60,143 bases of DNA, taken from NCBI RefSeq assembly GCF_002530675.1, contig NZ_PCMX01000006.1:1-60143 (forward strand), read 5' to 3'. This document shows positions 8,923-16,463 of the stretch, piece after piece (the first letter of the stretch is position 1; every line of letters starts with the position of its first letter). This stretch comes from Flavobacterium columnare NBRC 100251 = ATCC 23463 (GTDB lineage: Bacteria > Bacteroidota > Bacteroidia > Flavobacteriales > Flavobacteriaceae). The notes beneath the pieces were generated by a model. It was not told the origin of the DNA. It did not search any database and worked only from the letters and a program-made list of their open reading frames with translations. The position numbers were made by a program, and so were the translations under genes.

Positions 8923-10599
8923 TTATAAACTACTTTTATTTAGCTTACTGTTTTTAAATCCGTATGAAAAATAAATTACTAATCCTATTAGTAACCAAAC
9001 ACCAAACCATTTCCAGTTAGACACAGCCATCCCTGTTAGCAAATAACAACAAGATATTAATCCTAATAATGGTATAAGTGATAAATTTTTTAAGAAAGAC
9101 AAAACAGCCATAACTAAAGTAAATATAAAAAACACTATAAAAGGTAAGTTTGTTGTTAGATTAGTCTCATTTAAACTGAAAGTGGTACTAAAATAATCAG
9201 GCAATAAAAAGTTTATAGTTCCTAAAGACAAAACAACTATGATTGGAAAAATCCATTTTGAATTTATATATGGTATCCTAAATTTTCCTTTGGTTGGATT
9301 ATTCGCTTCTTTTTCATTATGAGGTGCTAACATGAGAACGCCTCCACAAACTAATACAAAAGCAAACAAAGTACCTATACTAGTAAAATCTAGAACAAAA
9401 TTTTCATCTGTAAAAAAGATTGGTAATCCGACTACGATTCCTGTTACTATGGTAGCAAATCCTGGTGTTTTGTATTTCGGATGTATAGAAGCAAATTGTT
9501 TAGGCATTAATCCATCACGACTCATAGTCATCCAGATACGAGGTTGGCCCATTTGAAAAACTAACATAACGCTAGTCATTGCAGCTACTGCAGCAATCGA
9601 TACGATGAACAACATCCATTTTATTCCTTTTAAGGCAAAAATTTCAGCTAAAGGATCACTAACCCCTAATAGATCGTATTTTACCATTCCAGTCAATACT
9701 AGTGCTAAAATAATATATACTATGGTACAAACTACTAATGAATAAATCATTCCTCTAGGCAAATCATGTTGCGGGTTTTTGCTTTCCTCTGCTAAAGTAG
9801 AAACGGCATCAAAACCTATATATGCAAAGAAAACGGCTGAAACTCCTGCCATGACGCCTTTAAAACCATTAGGCATAAAAGGAGTCCAATTATCAATATC
9901 TATATAAAATGCACCAACTGCTATTACTAGTACTATAACAACTAATTTCAGATATACCATAAAGTTGCTTACATTTTTTGATTCGCTGGTTCCTCTATAA
10001 ATTAAATAGGTTATTAATACGTTTATTAATACAGCTGGCATATCAAAAATAATTTTTAACCCTGCGATTTCTGGAGCATTTTGCCAAGCTAAGTATCCTT
10101 CTCCTGTTTTATTTTCTAAAAAAGCTACATGTGCTGATTTATAGTTTATTGTTAACCATTCGGGTAAATGTAATCCAAAGGATTCTAAAAGGTTAGTAAA
10201 ATATCCGCTCCATGAAAAAGCAATATAAATATTTCCTATTGAATACTCCATTAATAATGCCCAACCGATGATCCAGGCAAACAATTCTCCAAAAGAAACA
10301 TAAGCATACGTATAAGCACTACCTGAAACGGGAACTCTTGAAGCAAACTCAGCATAACACATAGCTGTAAAACCACAGGCTATAGCACAAATAATGTATA
10401 ACAAAATGACACCTGGGCCTCCTGAAAAACAGGCATTGCCTATAGCCGAAAAAGTACCTCCACCAATAATAGCTGCTATCCCAAAAAAGGTTAAATCCTT
10501 AACTGTTAACACCTTATTTAATCCCGAGTGTTCTCCATCACCTCCTTGTTTTAAGATTACGTCCAGTGATTTTTTTCTAAATAATCGTGTTAATAACAT
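8923..10599 (-). CDS. APC-family amino acid permease
   Basis: A 558-residue inner-membrane transporter of the amino acid-polyamine-organocation superfamily, nearest in layout to the cationic amino acid transporter (CAT) group with 12-14 helices. The first transmembrane segment has the broken-helix motif GGGTFSAIG. A second signature, FFAYIGFDAVSTLAEESKNP, is the well-conserved helix 6-7 region of this family. The N-terminus (FRKKSLDVILKQ) resembles other bacterial CAT-like permeases. It probably imports an amino acid by cation symport or exchange; the substrate cannot be read from sequence. It is a single-gene unit with its own promoter box (10632-10639) and terminator. Confidence 0.85.
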   Translation of the reverse strand: MLLTRLFRKKSLDVILKQGGDGEHSGLNKVLTVKDLTFFGIAAIIGGGTFSAIGNACFSGGPGVILLYIICAIACGFTAMCYAEFASRVPVSGSAYTYAYVSFGELFAWIIGWALLMEYSIGNIYIAFSWSGYFTNLLESFGLHLPEWLTINYKSAHVAFLENKTGEGYLAWQNAPEIAGLKIIFDMPAVLINVLITYLIYRGTSESKNVSNFMVYLKLVVIVLVIAVGAFYIDIDNWTPFMPNGFKGVMAGVSAVFFAYIGFDAVSTLAEESKNPQHDLPRGMIYSLVVCTIVYIILALVLTGMVKYDLLGVSDPLAEIFALKGIKWMLFIVSIAAVAAMTSVMLVFQMGQPRIWMTMSRDGLMPKQFASIHPKYKTPGFATIVTGIVVGLPIFFTDENFVLDFTSIGTLFAFVLVCGGVLMLAPHNEKEANNPTKGKFRIPYINSKWIFPIIVVLSLGTINFLLPDYFSTTFSLNETNLTTNLPFIVFFIFTLVMAVLSFLKNLSLIPLLGLISCCYLLTGMAVSNWKWFGVWLLIGLVIYFSYGFKNSKLNKSSL

Positions 10600-10612
10600 A
10601 TTTTTTGATTGA

Positions 10613-11038
10613 TTTTTTTTATTAAGACGAACAAATATATAAAACTTGTAGAATTTTTTTTATTTATCTGTTTTTTTTTATGTTTTTATTTGGTTTTGCA
10701 TAAAACAGGTTTTGTAATCAAAAAAAAATACATTTTAAGTTAACTACTAACTGAAATGAATACATCTAGAATAGACTCTTAAAAAATATTTTTAGAAAAA
10801 ATATCTTTATTTCTATTTTTCTATATGCCTTAGACCTCCTTAACTGTGGTATTTTTACATTAGTTTTAAGAATAGAAATAACCCTATCCTTTGTGGTTTT
10901 GTTTAAAAAAAGTACTCAACCGTTTTTATTAGATCTCTTTTACTATTTACCCAACATACTTGCGTTGATCTAAAAACGATTGAATACTGAAATTTATTTC
11001 TAGAAACAGTACAAAATATTTTTACATATACAAAATAA
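10613..11038. other. Intergenic region with an inverted repeat
   Basis: No gene is seen. It holds the permease promoter box. At 10911-10935 and 10967-10988 it also has an imperfect inverted repeat (cores ctcaaccgtttttattagatc and gatctaaaaacgattgaa shortened to 18 bases) of unknown role. Confidence 0.5.
10632..10639 (-). promoter_or_regulatory. Promoter -7 box of the permease gene
   Basis: On the minus strand this reads TATATTTG, a perfect match to TAnnTTTG, 32 bp before the permease ATG. No convincing -33 TTG is seen. Confidence 0.5.
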
Positions 11039-12427
11039 TTAAACCCCTGCTAACTGTTTTAATTCACTCACAAAGCGCTCTGCCAAAATATCGGCTTCTT
11101 TTTGTGAAGGTGCTTCTGTATAAATACGGATAATAGGCTCTGTATTTGATTTTCTTAAATGCACCCATTCCGTTGGAAAATCAATTTTTACTCCATCAAT
11201 TGTTGAAATATTTTCATTTATATATTTTTCTGCTATTTGGTTCATCACTCCATCAACATCTATTTGAGGTGTCAATTCTATTTTGTTTTTACTCATAAAA
11301 TATTGAGGAAAATCGGCTCTCATTTCGGCAACTGTTTTGTCTTGATTAGCCAGATGAGTTAAAAACAAAGCAACTCCTACTAGCGCATCGCGTCCGTAAT
11401 GAATTTCTGGATAGATGATTCCTCCATTTCCTTCTCCTCCTATAATTGCCTGTGTAGCTTTCATTAGTTCTACCACATTCACTTCTCCTACTGCGCTGGC
11501 TTGATACGTTCCTTTATATTTTTCTGTAACATCTCTTAAAGCACGAGACGAGGACATATTAGAAACTGTATTTCCAGGTGTTTTACTTAAAACATAATCT
11601 GCTACGGCAACTAATGTATATTCTTCACCAAACATTTCGCCATCATTAGAAATAAAAGCTAAACGATCTACATCTGGATCTACCACAATGCCAAAATCAG
11701 CTTTTTCTTCTACTACTAATTTACAAATATCTCCTAAATGTTCTTTTAATGGTTCTGGGTTATGCGGAAAATGGCCATTAGGTTCGCAATATAACTTAAC
11801 TACTTCTACTCCCATTTGCTCTAATAATTTAGGAATAATAATTCCTCCCGAAGAATTAACTCCGTCAACTACTACTTTAAACTTTTTTTGTGCAACCGCT
11901 TGAGTATCTACTAAAGGTAAATTCAACACCTCATCGATATGAATATCCATGTAAGCATCATTTTCTATGATTTCCCCTAACGAGTCAACCTCTGCAAAAT
12001 CAAATGCTTCTTGTTCTGCAATTTCTAAAATCTTAGCTCCTTCTGAACCGCTCAAAAATTCTCCTTTCGCATTTAATAATTTTAATGCGTTCCACTGTTT
12101 AGGATTGTGAGAAGCGGTTAAAATAATCCCTCCATCTGCTTGTTCTAAAGGTACTGCAACCTCAACTGTAGGAGTAGTAGACAAGCCTAAATCAATTACA
12201 TCAATTCCTAAGCCTATTAATGTGTTAACTACTAAGTTATGAATCATAGGTCCCGAAATACGAGCATCACGACCAATACATACTTTTAATTTATCTTTTG
12301 AAATATTTTGTTTTAGGAAAGTTCCGTAAGCTGAAGCAAATTTTACTGCATCTACTGGAGTTAAATTATCGCCTACACTCCCTCCTATGGTTCCTCTAAT
12401 TCCTGATATTGATTTTATTAAAGTCAT
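11039..12427 (-). CDS. glmM: Phosphoglucosamine mutase
   Basis: A 462-residue alpha-D-phosphohexomutase. It converts glucosamine-6-phosphate to glucosamine-1-phosphate for UDP-GlcNAc, and so feeds peptidoglycan and lipid A. The phosphoserine loop TASHNP places the catalytic serine at Ser106. The magnesium-binding loop is DPDVDR, with Asp250, Asp252 and Asp254. The sugar-recognition loop GEGNGG is near residue 335, and the phosphate-binding loop RKSNTEPIIRIY is near the C-terminus. The superfamily also contains phosphomannomutases; the specificity call rests on family resemblance. It has a promoter box at 12454-12461 and is divergent from acpH. Confidence 0.85.
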   Translation of the reverse strand: MTLIKSISGIRGTIGGSVGDNLTPVDAVKFASAYGTFLKQNISKDKLKVCIGRDARISGPMIHNLVVNTLIGLGIDVIDLGLSTTPTVEVAVPLEQADGGIILTASHNPKQWNALKLLNAKGEFLSGSEGAKILEIAEQEAFDFAEVDSLGEIIENDAYMDIHIDEVLNLPLVDTQAVAQKKFKVVVDGVNSSGGIIIPKLLEQMGVEVVKLYCEPNGHFPHNPEPLKEHLGDICKLVVEEKADFGIVVDPDVDRLAFISNDGEMFGEEYTLVAVADYVLSKTPGNTVSNMSSSRALRDVTEKYKGTYQASAVGEVNVVELMKATQAIIGGEGNGGIIYPEIHYGRDALVGVALFLTHLANQDKTVAEMRADFPQYFMSKNKIELTPQIDVDGVMNQIAEKYINENISTIDGVKIDFPTEWVHLRKSNTEPIIRIYTEAPSQKEADILAERFVSELKQLAGV

Positions 12428-12453
12428 TTTTGTTATATTTATAATTGTAAAAC

Positions 12454-12461
12454 AAATATAC
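12454..12461 (-). promoter_or_regulatory. Promoter -7 box of glmM
   Basis: TATATTTG on the minus strand matches TAnnTTTG, 26 bp before the glmM ATG. Confidence 0.5.
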
Positions 12462-12525
12462 TTTAAAGATTTAAGTAAAAAAACTATATTTATAACACTT
12501 CTAAAATGATTAAAACATAATAATC

Positions 12526-13110
12526 TTGAATTTTTTAGCTCATATTTATTTATCTGGTGAAAATGAATTACTCAAAATAGGTAATTTCATGGCTGATGGT
12601 ATACGCGGAAAAGAGTACACCAAATTTGATATTGAAATCCAGAAAGGTATTCTTTTGCATAGGTTTATAGATTCTTTTACAGATGCACATCCTTTATATA
12701 GGAAGAGTAAACATAGACTTCATAAAAATTATGGTCATTATGCTGGTGTTATTATGGATATTTTTTATGATCATTTTTTAGCAAAAAATTGGATCAATTA
12801 CCATTCTATACCATTAGATCTATATGCTCATGCTTTTTACCAATTACTAAAAGACAATTATAATCTATTGACTCCTAAGACACAAAATATGCTTCCTTAT
12901 ATGATAGCTAATAATTGGCTTGTAAGTTATAGCACACTCACAGGAATTGAAATGATCCTTTTTCAGATGGATTATAGAACGCAACATAGGGTAAATATGC
13001 CACAAGCAATATGTGAATTAAAAGAGTTTTATCTACTTTTTGAAGAAGAATTTACTGCTTTTTTTCAAATTCTCATGAAAGAATCTGAGTTAAAACTAGC
13101 TACCCTTTAA
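12526..13110 (+). CDS. acpH: Acyl carrier protein phosphodiesterase (TTG start)
   Basis: A 194-residue protein of the AcpH (DUF479) family, HD-like metal-dependent phosphodiesterases that remove the 4'-phosphopantetheine arm from acyl carrier protein. It carries the family signature MNFLAHIYLSG, then NFMADGIRGK, LHRFIDSFTDAHP and VIMDIFYDHFLAKNW, in which the conserved His and Asp residues form the metal site. The length equals that of E. coli AcpH (193). The start is TTG at 12526; homologues begin exactly at this MNFLAH, and no ATG is available nearby. It is divergent from glmM with a 98-bp gap. Confidence 0.88.
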   Translation: MNFLAHIYLSGENELLKIGNFMADGIRGKEYTKFDIEIQKGILLHRFIDSFTDAHPLYRKSKHRLHKNYGHYAGVIMDIFYDHFLAKNWINYHSIPLDLYAHAFYQLLKDNYNLLTPKTQNMLPYMIANNWLVSYSTLTGIEMILFQMDYRTQHRVNMPQAICELKEFYLLFEEEFTAFFQILMKESELKLATL

Positions 13111-13160
13111 ACGGATTGTTATGATTAAAAAAACAGAAGCTGTTTTTAAGTAATTATTTA

Positions 13161-13273
13161 CCCCAGATTACGCATTAGACTTCGTTGTGAAATCTAAAAA
13201 TACAATAAAAAGGAGTAAGTGCTTATTTTTGAAGTCGTTTTAGGTTGGAATAGATTTCTAATGTGTAATTTAG
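13161..13273. repeat. Dispersed palindromic repeat, copy B
   Basis: The left end is ccccagattacgcattaga (13161-13179). The right end is tctaatgtgtaattta (13257-13272), close to its reverse complement. It is intergenic, between convergent genes. Confidence 0.6.
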
Positions 13274-13388
13274 TTTAACGTTATTGTTCGATTAACTAGA
13301 AAAGGAATCAAGTTATAAGCGTTATGTAACTTGTTTTAGGTGTTCTTTTCTGATTGAGATTACATTTTTTGGGAGCCTTTTTTTATTA

Positions 13389-13435
13389 AAGCACTACAGA
13401 AAAGTATTATGTCAAGACACTTTTCTGTAGTACTT
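13389..13435 (-). terminator. Long hairpin after bcp (probable terminator)
   Basis: Arms at 13389-13405 and 13419-13435 (AGCACTACAGAAAAGT against ACTTTTCTGTAGTACT) pair almost perfectly around a 13-base loop. It starts 8 bp past the bcp stop. The T-run after the stem is weak. Confidence 0.6.
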
Positions 13436-13442
13436 TAGACAA

Positions 13443-13901
13443 TTAAAGTGTTTTTAAAATTTGAGATGTGTGCTCTTTTGTTTTTACTTTTAGAATAATG
13501 TCTTCTATGTATCCTTTTTCATCAATTATAAATGTGGTACGATGAATACCGTCAAACTCTTTTCCCATAAATTTTTTAGGTCCCCATACTCCGTATGCTT
13601 GAATTATTTCTTTATTTTCATCTGCCAATAAAGGAAAAGGGAAACTAAATTTGTCTGAAAATTTTTTTTGGTTTTTAATATTATCTGCACTCACTCCTAG
13701 CAGTACATAATTAAGAGAGGTGAATTTTTCAAAATTATTACTTAAATCACATGCTTCAGCAGTACAGCCTGGGGTATTTGCTTTTGGATAAAAAAATAAC
13801 ACTATTTTTTTACCATTATATTTTTTTAATTCATGCAAATTTCCATTTTCGTCTACAACTGAAAAATCAGGAGCTTTGTCTCCAATTTTTAAATTTATCA
13901 T
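13443..13901 (-). CDS. bcp: Thiol peroxidase, Bcp/PrxQ-type peroxiredoxin
   Basis: A 152-residue thioredoxin-fold peroxidase that reduces hydrogen peroxide and organic hydroperoxides with electrons from thioredoxin. The motif NTPGCTAEAC gives the peroxidatic Cys46 and the resolving Cys51, the spacing of the atypical two-cysteine PrxQ class (E. coli Bcp uses Cys45 and Cys50). The FFYPKANTPG block is typical. It is cytoplasmic, with no signal peptide. It is divergent from nth with only 33 bp between starts, so their promoters must overlap. Confidence 0.93.
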   Translation of the reverse strand: MINLKIGDKAPDFSVVDENGNLHELKKYNGKKIVLFFYPKANTPGCTAEACDLSNNFEKFTSLNYVLLGVSADNIKNQKKFSDKFSFPFPLLADENKEIIQAYGVWGPKKFMGKEFDGIHRTTFIIDEKGYIEDIILKVKTKEHTSQILKTL

Positions 13902-13910
13902 TGTTTTACT

Positions 13911-13918
13911 TATTTTTG
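13911..13918 (+). promoter_or_regulatory. Possible promoter -7 box of nth
   Basis: TATTTTTG matches TAnnTTTG and ends 16 bp before the nth ATG. There is no good -33 element, so this is a weak call. Confidence 0.35.
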
Positions 13919-13934
13919 GTAAAAATAAAGAATA

Positions 13935-14594
13935 ATGAACAAAGCAGAAAAAGTTAATTTTGTAATTAACACTCTTAAAGAACTCTACCCTACTATACCT
14001 ATTCCTTTAGATCATAAAGATCCTTATACTTTATTAATAGCTGTCTTACTTTCTGCTCAATGTACTGATGTTAGAGTTAATCAGATTACACCTCTTCTTT
14101 TTGCAAAAGCGGACAATCCATACGATATGATTAAATTAAGTGTTGAGGAAATTCAAGAAATCATAAGACCTTGTGGACTATCTCCTATGAAATCAAAAGG
14201 GATTTTTGGATTATCTCAAATTTTAATCGAAAAACACGGAGGAATGGTACCTGCTTCTTTTGATGCGCTAGAAGCTTTACCAGCAGTGGGACATAAAACA
14301 GCCAGTGTTGTTATGAGTCAAGCTTTTGGTATTCCTGCTTTTCCAGTTGATACTCATATTCATAGATTAATGTATCGTTGGAATCTTTCAGATGGTTCTT
14401 CTGTACAACAAACTGAAAAAGATGCTAAACGGCTTTTTCCTAAAGAAACGTGGAATGATCTTCATTTGCAGATTATATGGTATGGTCGAGAATATTCTCC
14501 AGCAAGGGGTTGGAGACTTGAAAATGATATTATTACTAAAACGATTGGAAGAAGTAGTGTTATAAAAGAGTACCATAAAAAAAAGGGATCCTAA
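13935..14594 (+). CDS. nth: Endonuclease III-type DNA glycosylase lacking the iron-sulfur cysteines
   Basis: A 219-residue HhH-GPD DNA glycosylase/AP lyase of the Nth family, acting in base excision repair of oxidised pyrimidines. The helix-hairpin-helix is EALPAVGHKTASVV with the catalytic Lys121. The catalytic Asp139 is in VDTHIHR. E. coli Nth ends in a C-x6-C-x2-C-x5-C iron-sulfur loop. Here the matching tail reads YGREYSPARGW and then has no cysteine at all, so the cluster must be absent. The rest of the fold and both catalytic residues are intact, so activity is still expected. Confidence 0.88.
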   Translation: MNKAEKVNFVINTLKELYPTIPIPLDHKDPYTLLIAVLLSAQCTDVRVNQITPLLFAKADNPYDMIKLSVEEIQEIIRPCGLSPMKSKGIFGLSQILIEKHGGMVPASFDALEALPAVGHKTASVVMSQAFGIPAFPVDTHIHRLMYRWNLSDGSSVQQTEKDAKRLFPKETWNDLHLQIIWYGREYSPARGWRLENDIITKTIGRSSVIKEYHKKKGS

Positions 14595-14611
14595 AAGTAA
14601 TAAAGATTTAG

Positions 14612-14712
14612 TTTGTCATTCCAAGAGAAGGAATCGGATAATTGGGGTAGTGTCTAATCCCTTCATCTGTTCACTTGGTTCAGTCAAAGACCTGAACGAA
14701 GTGAAATGACAA
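14612..14712. repeat. Inverted-repeat element downstream of nth
   Basis: It begins tttgtcattccaagagaagg and ends gaacgaagtgaaatgacaa. The ends pair over tttgtcatt / aatgacaa, and the internal text has G/A-rich 'gaacgaagtga' stretches like repeats found between genes in other Bacteroidota. One copy is seen in this window. Confidence 0.45.
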
Positions 14713-14761
14713 GATTACAGTTTTTGGGGCTCCCTTTTTAAAAACATTGCCTAATCAAGTA

Positions 14762-14905
14762 CTAGTTGGTAACTAACTCAAATTTATTACCCTCTATTTT
14801 TATTATTTTTAAAGCTTTTGAATAACTCAAAATAAAATTTACCGTTTCTCTTTTTGGCATTATTTTAGGAAATTGAGGTGCTTTATTTGTATAAAGTTTC
14901 TCCAT
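14762..14905 (-). CDS. Small 47-residue protein beside the sigma factor gene
   Basis: A minus-strand reading frame from ATG (14905) to TAG (14762) encodes 47 residues: it begins MEKLYTNKAPQFPKIMPKRE and ends GNKFELVTN. It is basic in the middle, with an amphipathic helix-like stretch (TVNFILSYSKALKIIKIEG), no membrane segment and no cysteine. It lies 55 bp downstream of the ECF sigma factor gene on the same strand. I believe similar short proteins occur in flavobacteria, but that is from memory and unverified. The function is unknown. Confidence 0.6.
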   Translation of the reverse strand: MEKLYTNKAPQFPKIMPKRETVNFILSYSKALKIIKIEGNKFELVTN

Positions 14906-14960
14906 AATTTCTTTTTATAATTGTTTGGATTATAACGTAAATTTTATCTGTTTTATTATC

Positions 14961-15551
14961 CTAACTGGCTAAAGTAATATTGTTTTTTTCTATACTTCTT
15001 CTCATATTAAGCAAAGCATAGCGCATACGTCCTAGAGCTGTATTGATACTAACTCCGGTTATTTCTGCTATTTCTTTGAAGCTCAAATCATCATATATAC
15101 GCATTTCTAATACTTGACGTTGATCCTCTGGTAGTTCTTCTATCAAACGGATCAGATCATTCTCTACCTGCTCTGCAATCATCTTCATTTCAATATTAGG
15201 TGATCCATCTGTAATTAGAGAGAAAACAGAAAATTCTTCTGTATCTCTACATTTAGGCATTTTCTTCTCTCTTCTAAAAGTATCTATAATTAAATTATGA
15301 GCAATTCTCATAACCCAAGGCAGGAATTTTCCTTCTTCATTATAATGTTTTCCAGTTCCTTTTAAAGTTTTTATAACTTTAATAAAGACATCTTGAAAAA
15401 TATCATTTGCAATTTCGTTGTCTTGTACTTTGGAGTAGATAAAACCGTAAATTTTAGTTTGATGACGATCGATCAATTGAGCTAAGGCATTCTCGTTACC
15501 TTCTATATAGCTCTTTACTAAGAGTGCATCTGAAATTGAAGTAGTAGCCAT
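14961..15551 (-). CDS. RNA polymerase sigma factor, sigma-70 family (ECF type)
   Basis: A 196-residue ECF sigma factor. Region 2 (about residues 20-95) includes DIFQDVFIKVIKTL, the core-binding and -10 recognition helices. Region 4 (about 130-180) includes LPEDQRQVLEMRIYDDLSFKEIAEITGVSINTALGRM, shown here in shorter form as FKEIAEITGVSINTALGR, a helix-turn-helix for -35 contact. No anti-sigma gene adjoins it. I prefer the ATG at 15551 (MATTSISDALL) because that is the family start; an ATG two codons upstream (15557) is possible. A strong promoter (15639-15667) implies a leader of about 80 bp. Confidence 0.88.
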   Translation of the reverse strand: MATTSISDALLVKSYIEGNENALAQLIDRHQTKIYGFIYSKVQDNEIANDIFQDVFIKVIKTLKGTGKHYNEEGKFLPWVMRIAHNLIIDTFRREKKMPKCRDTEEFSVFSLITDGSPNIEMKMIAEQVENDLIRLIEELPEDQRQVLEMRIYDDLSFKEIAEITGVSINTALGRMRYALLNMRRSIEKNNITLAS

Positions 15552-15638
15552 AAACAATACTTTTTAAAAGTTATTCTGATAAAAAACTATAATTAAAAGT
15601 ATTGTTATTCTATAAGCTCTGGTTTAAATATTAGGTAG

Positions 15639-15667
15639 CAAAGTTATGACTTTTTTCCTCATAACAA
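15639..15667 (-). promoter_or_regulatory. Promoter of the sigma factor gene
   Basis: On the minus strand TTG at 15667-15665, an 18-base spacer and TAACTTTG at 15646-15639. Both boxes match the Bacteroidota TTG/TAnnTTTG pattern. Confidence 0.6.
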
Positions 15668-15747
15668 TAAAAAATATATTTTTTTAACATATTTACAAAA
15701 ATATAGTTCTAATTTTATTAAAGTTGCTTTACTATGTTTTAAATATA

Positions 15748-16461
15748 TTATGCCGCAAGCAATGTAAAAATCCAAACGGCTAAGACACTTCCTAGAATAG
15801 GTCCTAACACAGGAATCCAGCTATAAGTCCAGTCAGCACTTCCTTTATACCTAATGGGTAAAATAGCATACATAATACGAGGTCCTAAATCGCGTGCAGG
15901 ATTAATAGCATATCCGGTGGCTCCTCCTAATGAAAGTCCTATTCCTAAAACCAATAAAGCAACGGGCAATGCGTCTAAACTTCCCAAAGAATTTTCTGCT
16001 CCTGTTAAAAACAACACTCCTATAACTAAAACAAAGGTGGCTATTATTTCTGAAATTAAGTTGTGTAAAACACTTCTAATTGCTGGTTCATTACAAAAAG
16101 TAGCTTTTACCAATCCAGCCTCTTCTGTTTGATCATAATGTTGTTTATAAACTAAATAAACGAGTAATGAACCAAACATAGCTCCCAAAAACTGGGAAAG
16201 AATATAAAAAGGCAAATTGGACCACGCTAGTTTCCCTAGAATGGCTAGTGCTAATGATATTACAGGATTTAGGTGTGCTCCACTACTTGAGGCTGTCATA
16301 TATACTCCTACGAAAACAGCTATTGCCCATCCAAAAGTAATTACAATCCATCCTCCGTTATTTCCTTTTGTTTTATTTAAAACGACGTTGGCTACTACTC
16401 CATTACCTAATAATAATACGATCATAGTTCCAATAAATTCTGCTAAAAAAGGATTTATCAT
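15748..16461 (-). CDS. glpF: Glycerol facilitator (aquaporin family)
   Basis: A 237-residue six-helix MIP channel that lets glycerol cross the inner membrane. The second pore loop is INPARD (Asn187-Asp191); the Asp after NPAR marks glycerol-conducting aquaglyceroporins. The first loop reads HLNPVIS, so the usual NPA is NPV (residues 65-67). The C-terminal segment KGSADWTYSWIPVLGPILG is typical of GlpF. It is last in the operon glpK-glpD-glpF, 2 bp after glpD, so uptake, oxidation and phosphorylation of glycerol are expressed together. Confidence 0.93.
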   Translation of the reverse strand: MINPFLAEFIGTMIVLLLGNGVVANVVLNKTKGNNGGWIVITFGWAIAVFVGVYMTASSSGAHLNPVISLALAILGKLAWSNLPFYILSQFLGAMFGSLLVYLVYKQHYDQTEEAGLVKATFCNEPAIRSVLHNLISEIIATFVLVIGVLFLTGAENSLGSLDALPVALLVLGIGLSLGGATGYAINPARDLGPRIMYAILPIRYKGSADWTYSWIPVLGPILGSVLAVWIFTLLAA

Positions 16462-16463
16462 TT

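Larger units (their letters stand above)
13111..13442. other. Gap between convergent acpH and bcp
   Basis: No gene is seen. It contains a palindromic repeat copy (13161-13273) and a long hairpin before bcp (13389-13435). Confidence 0.7.
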
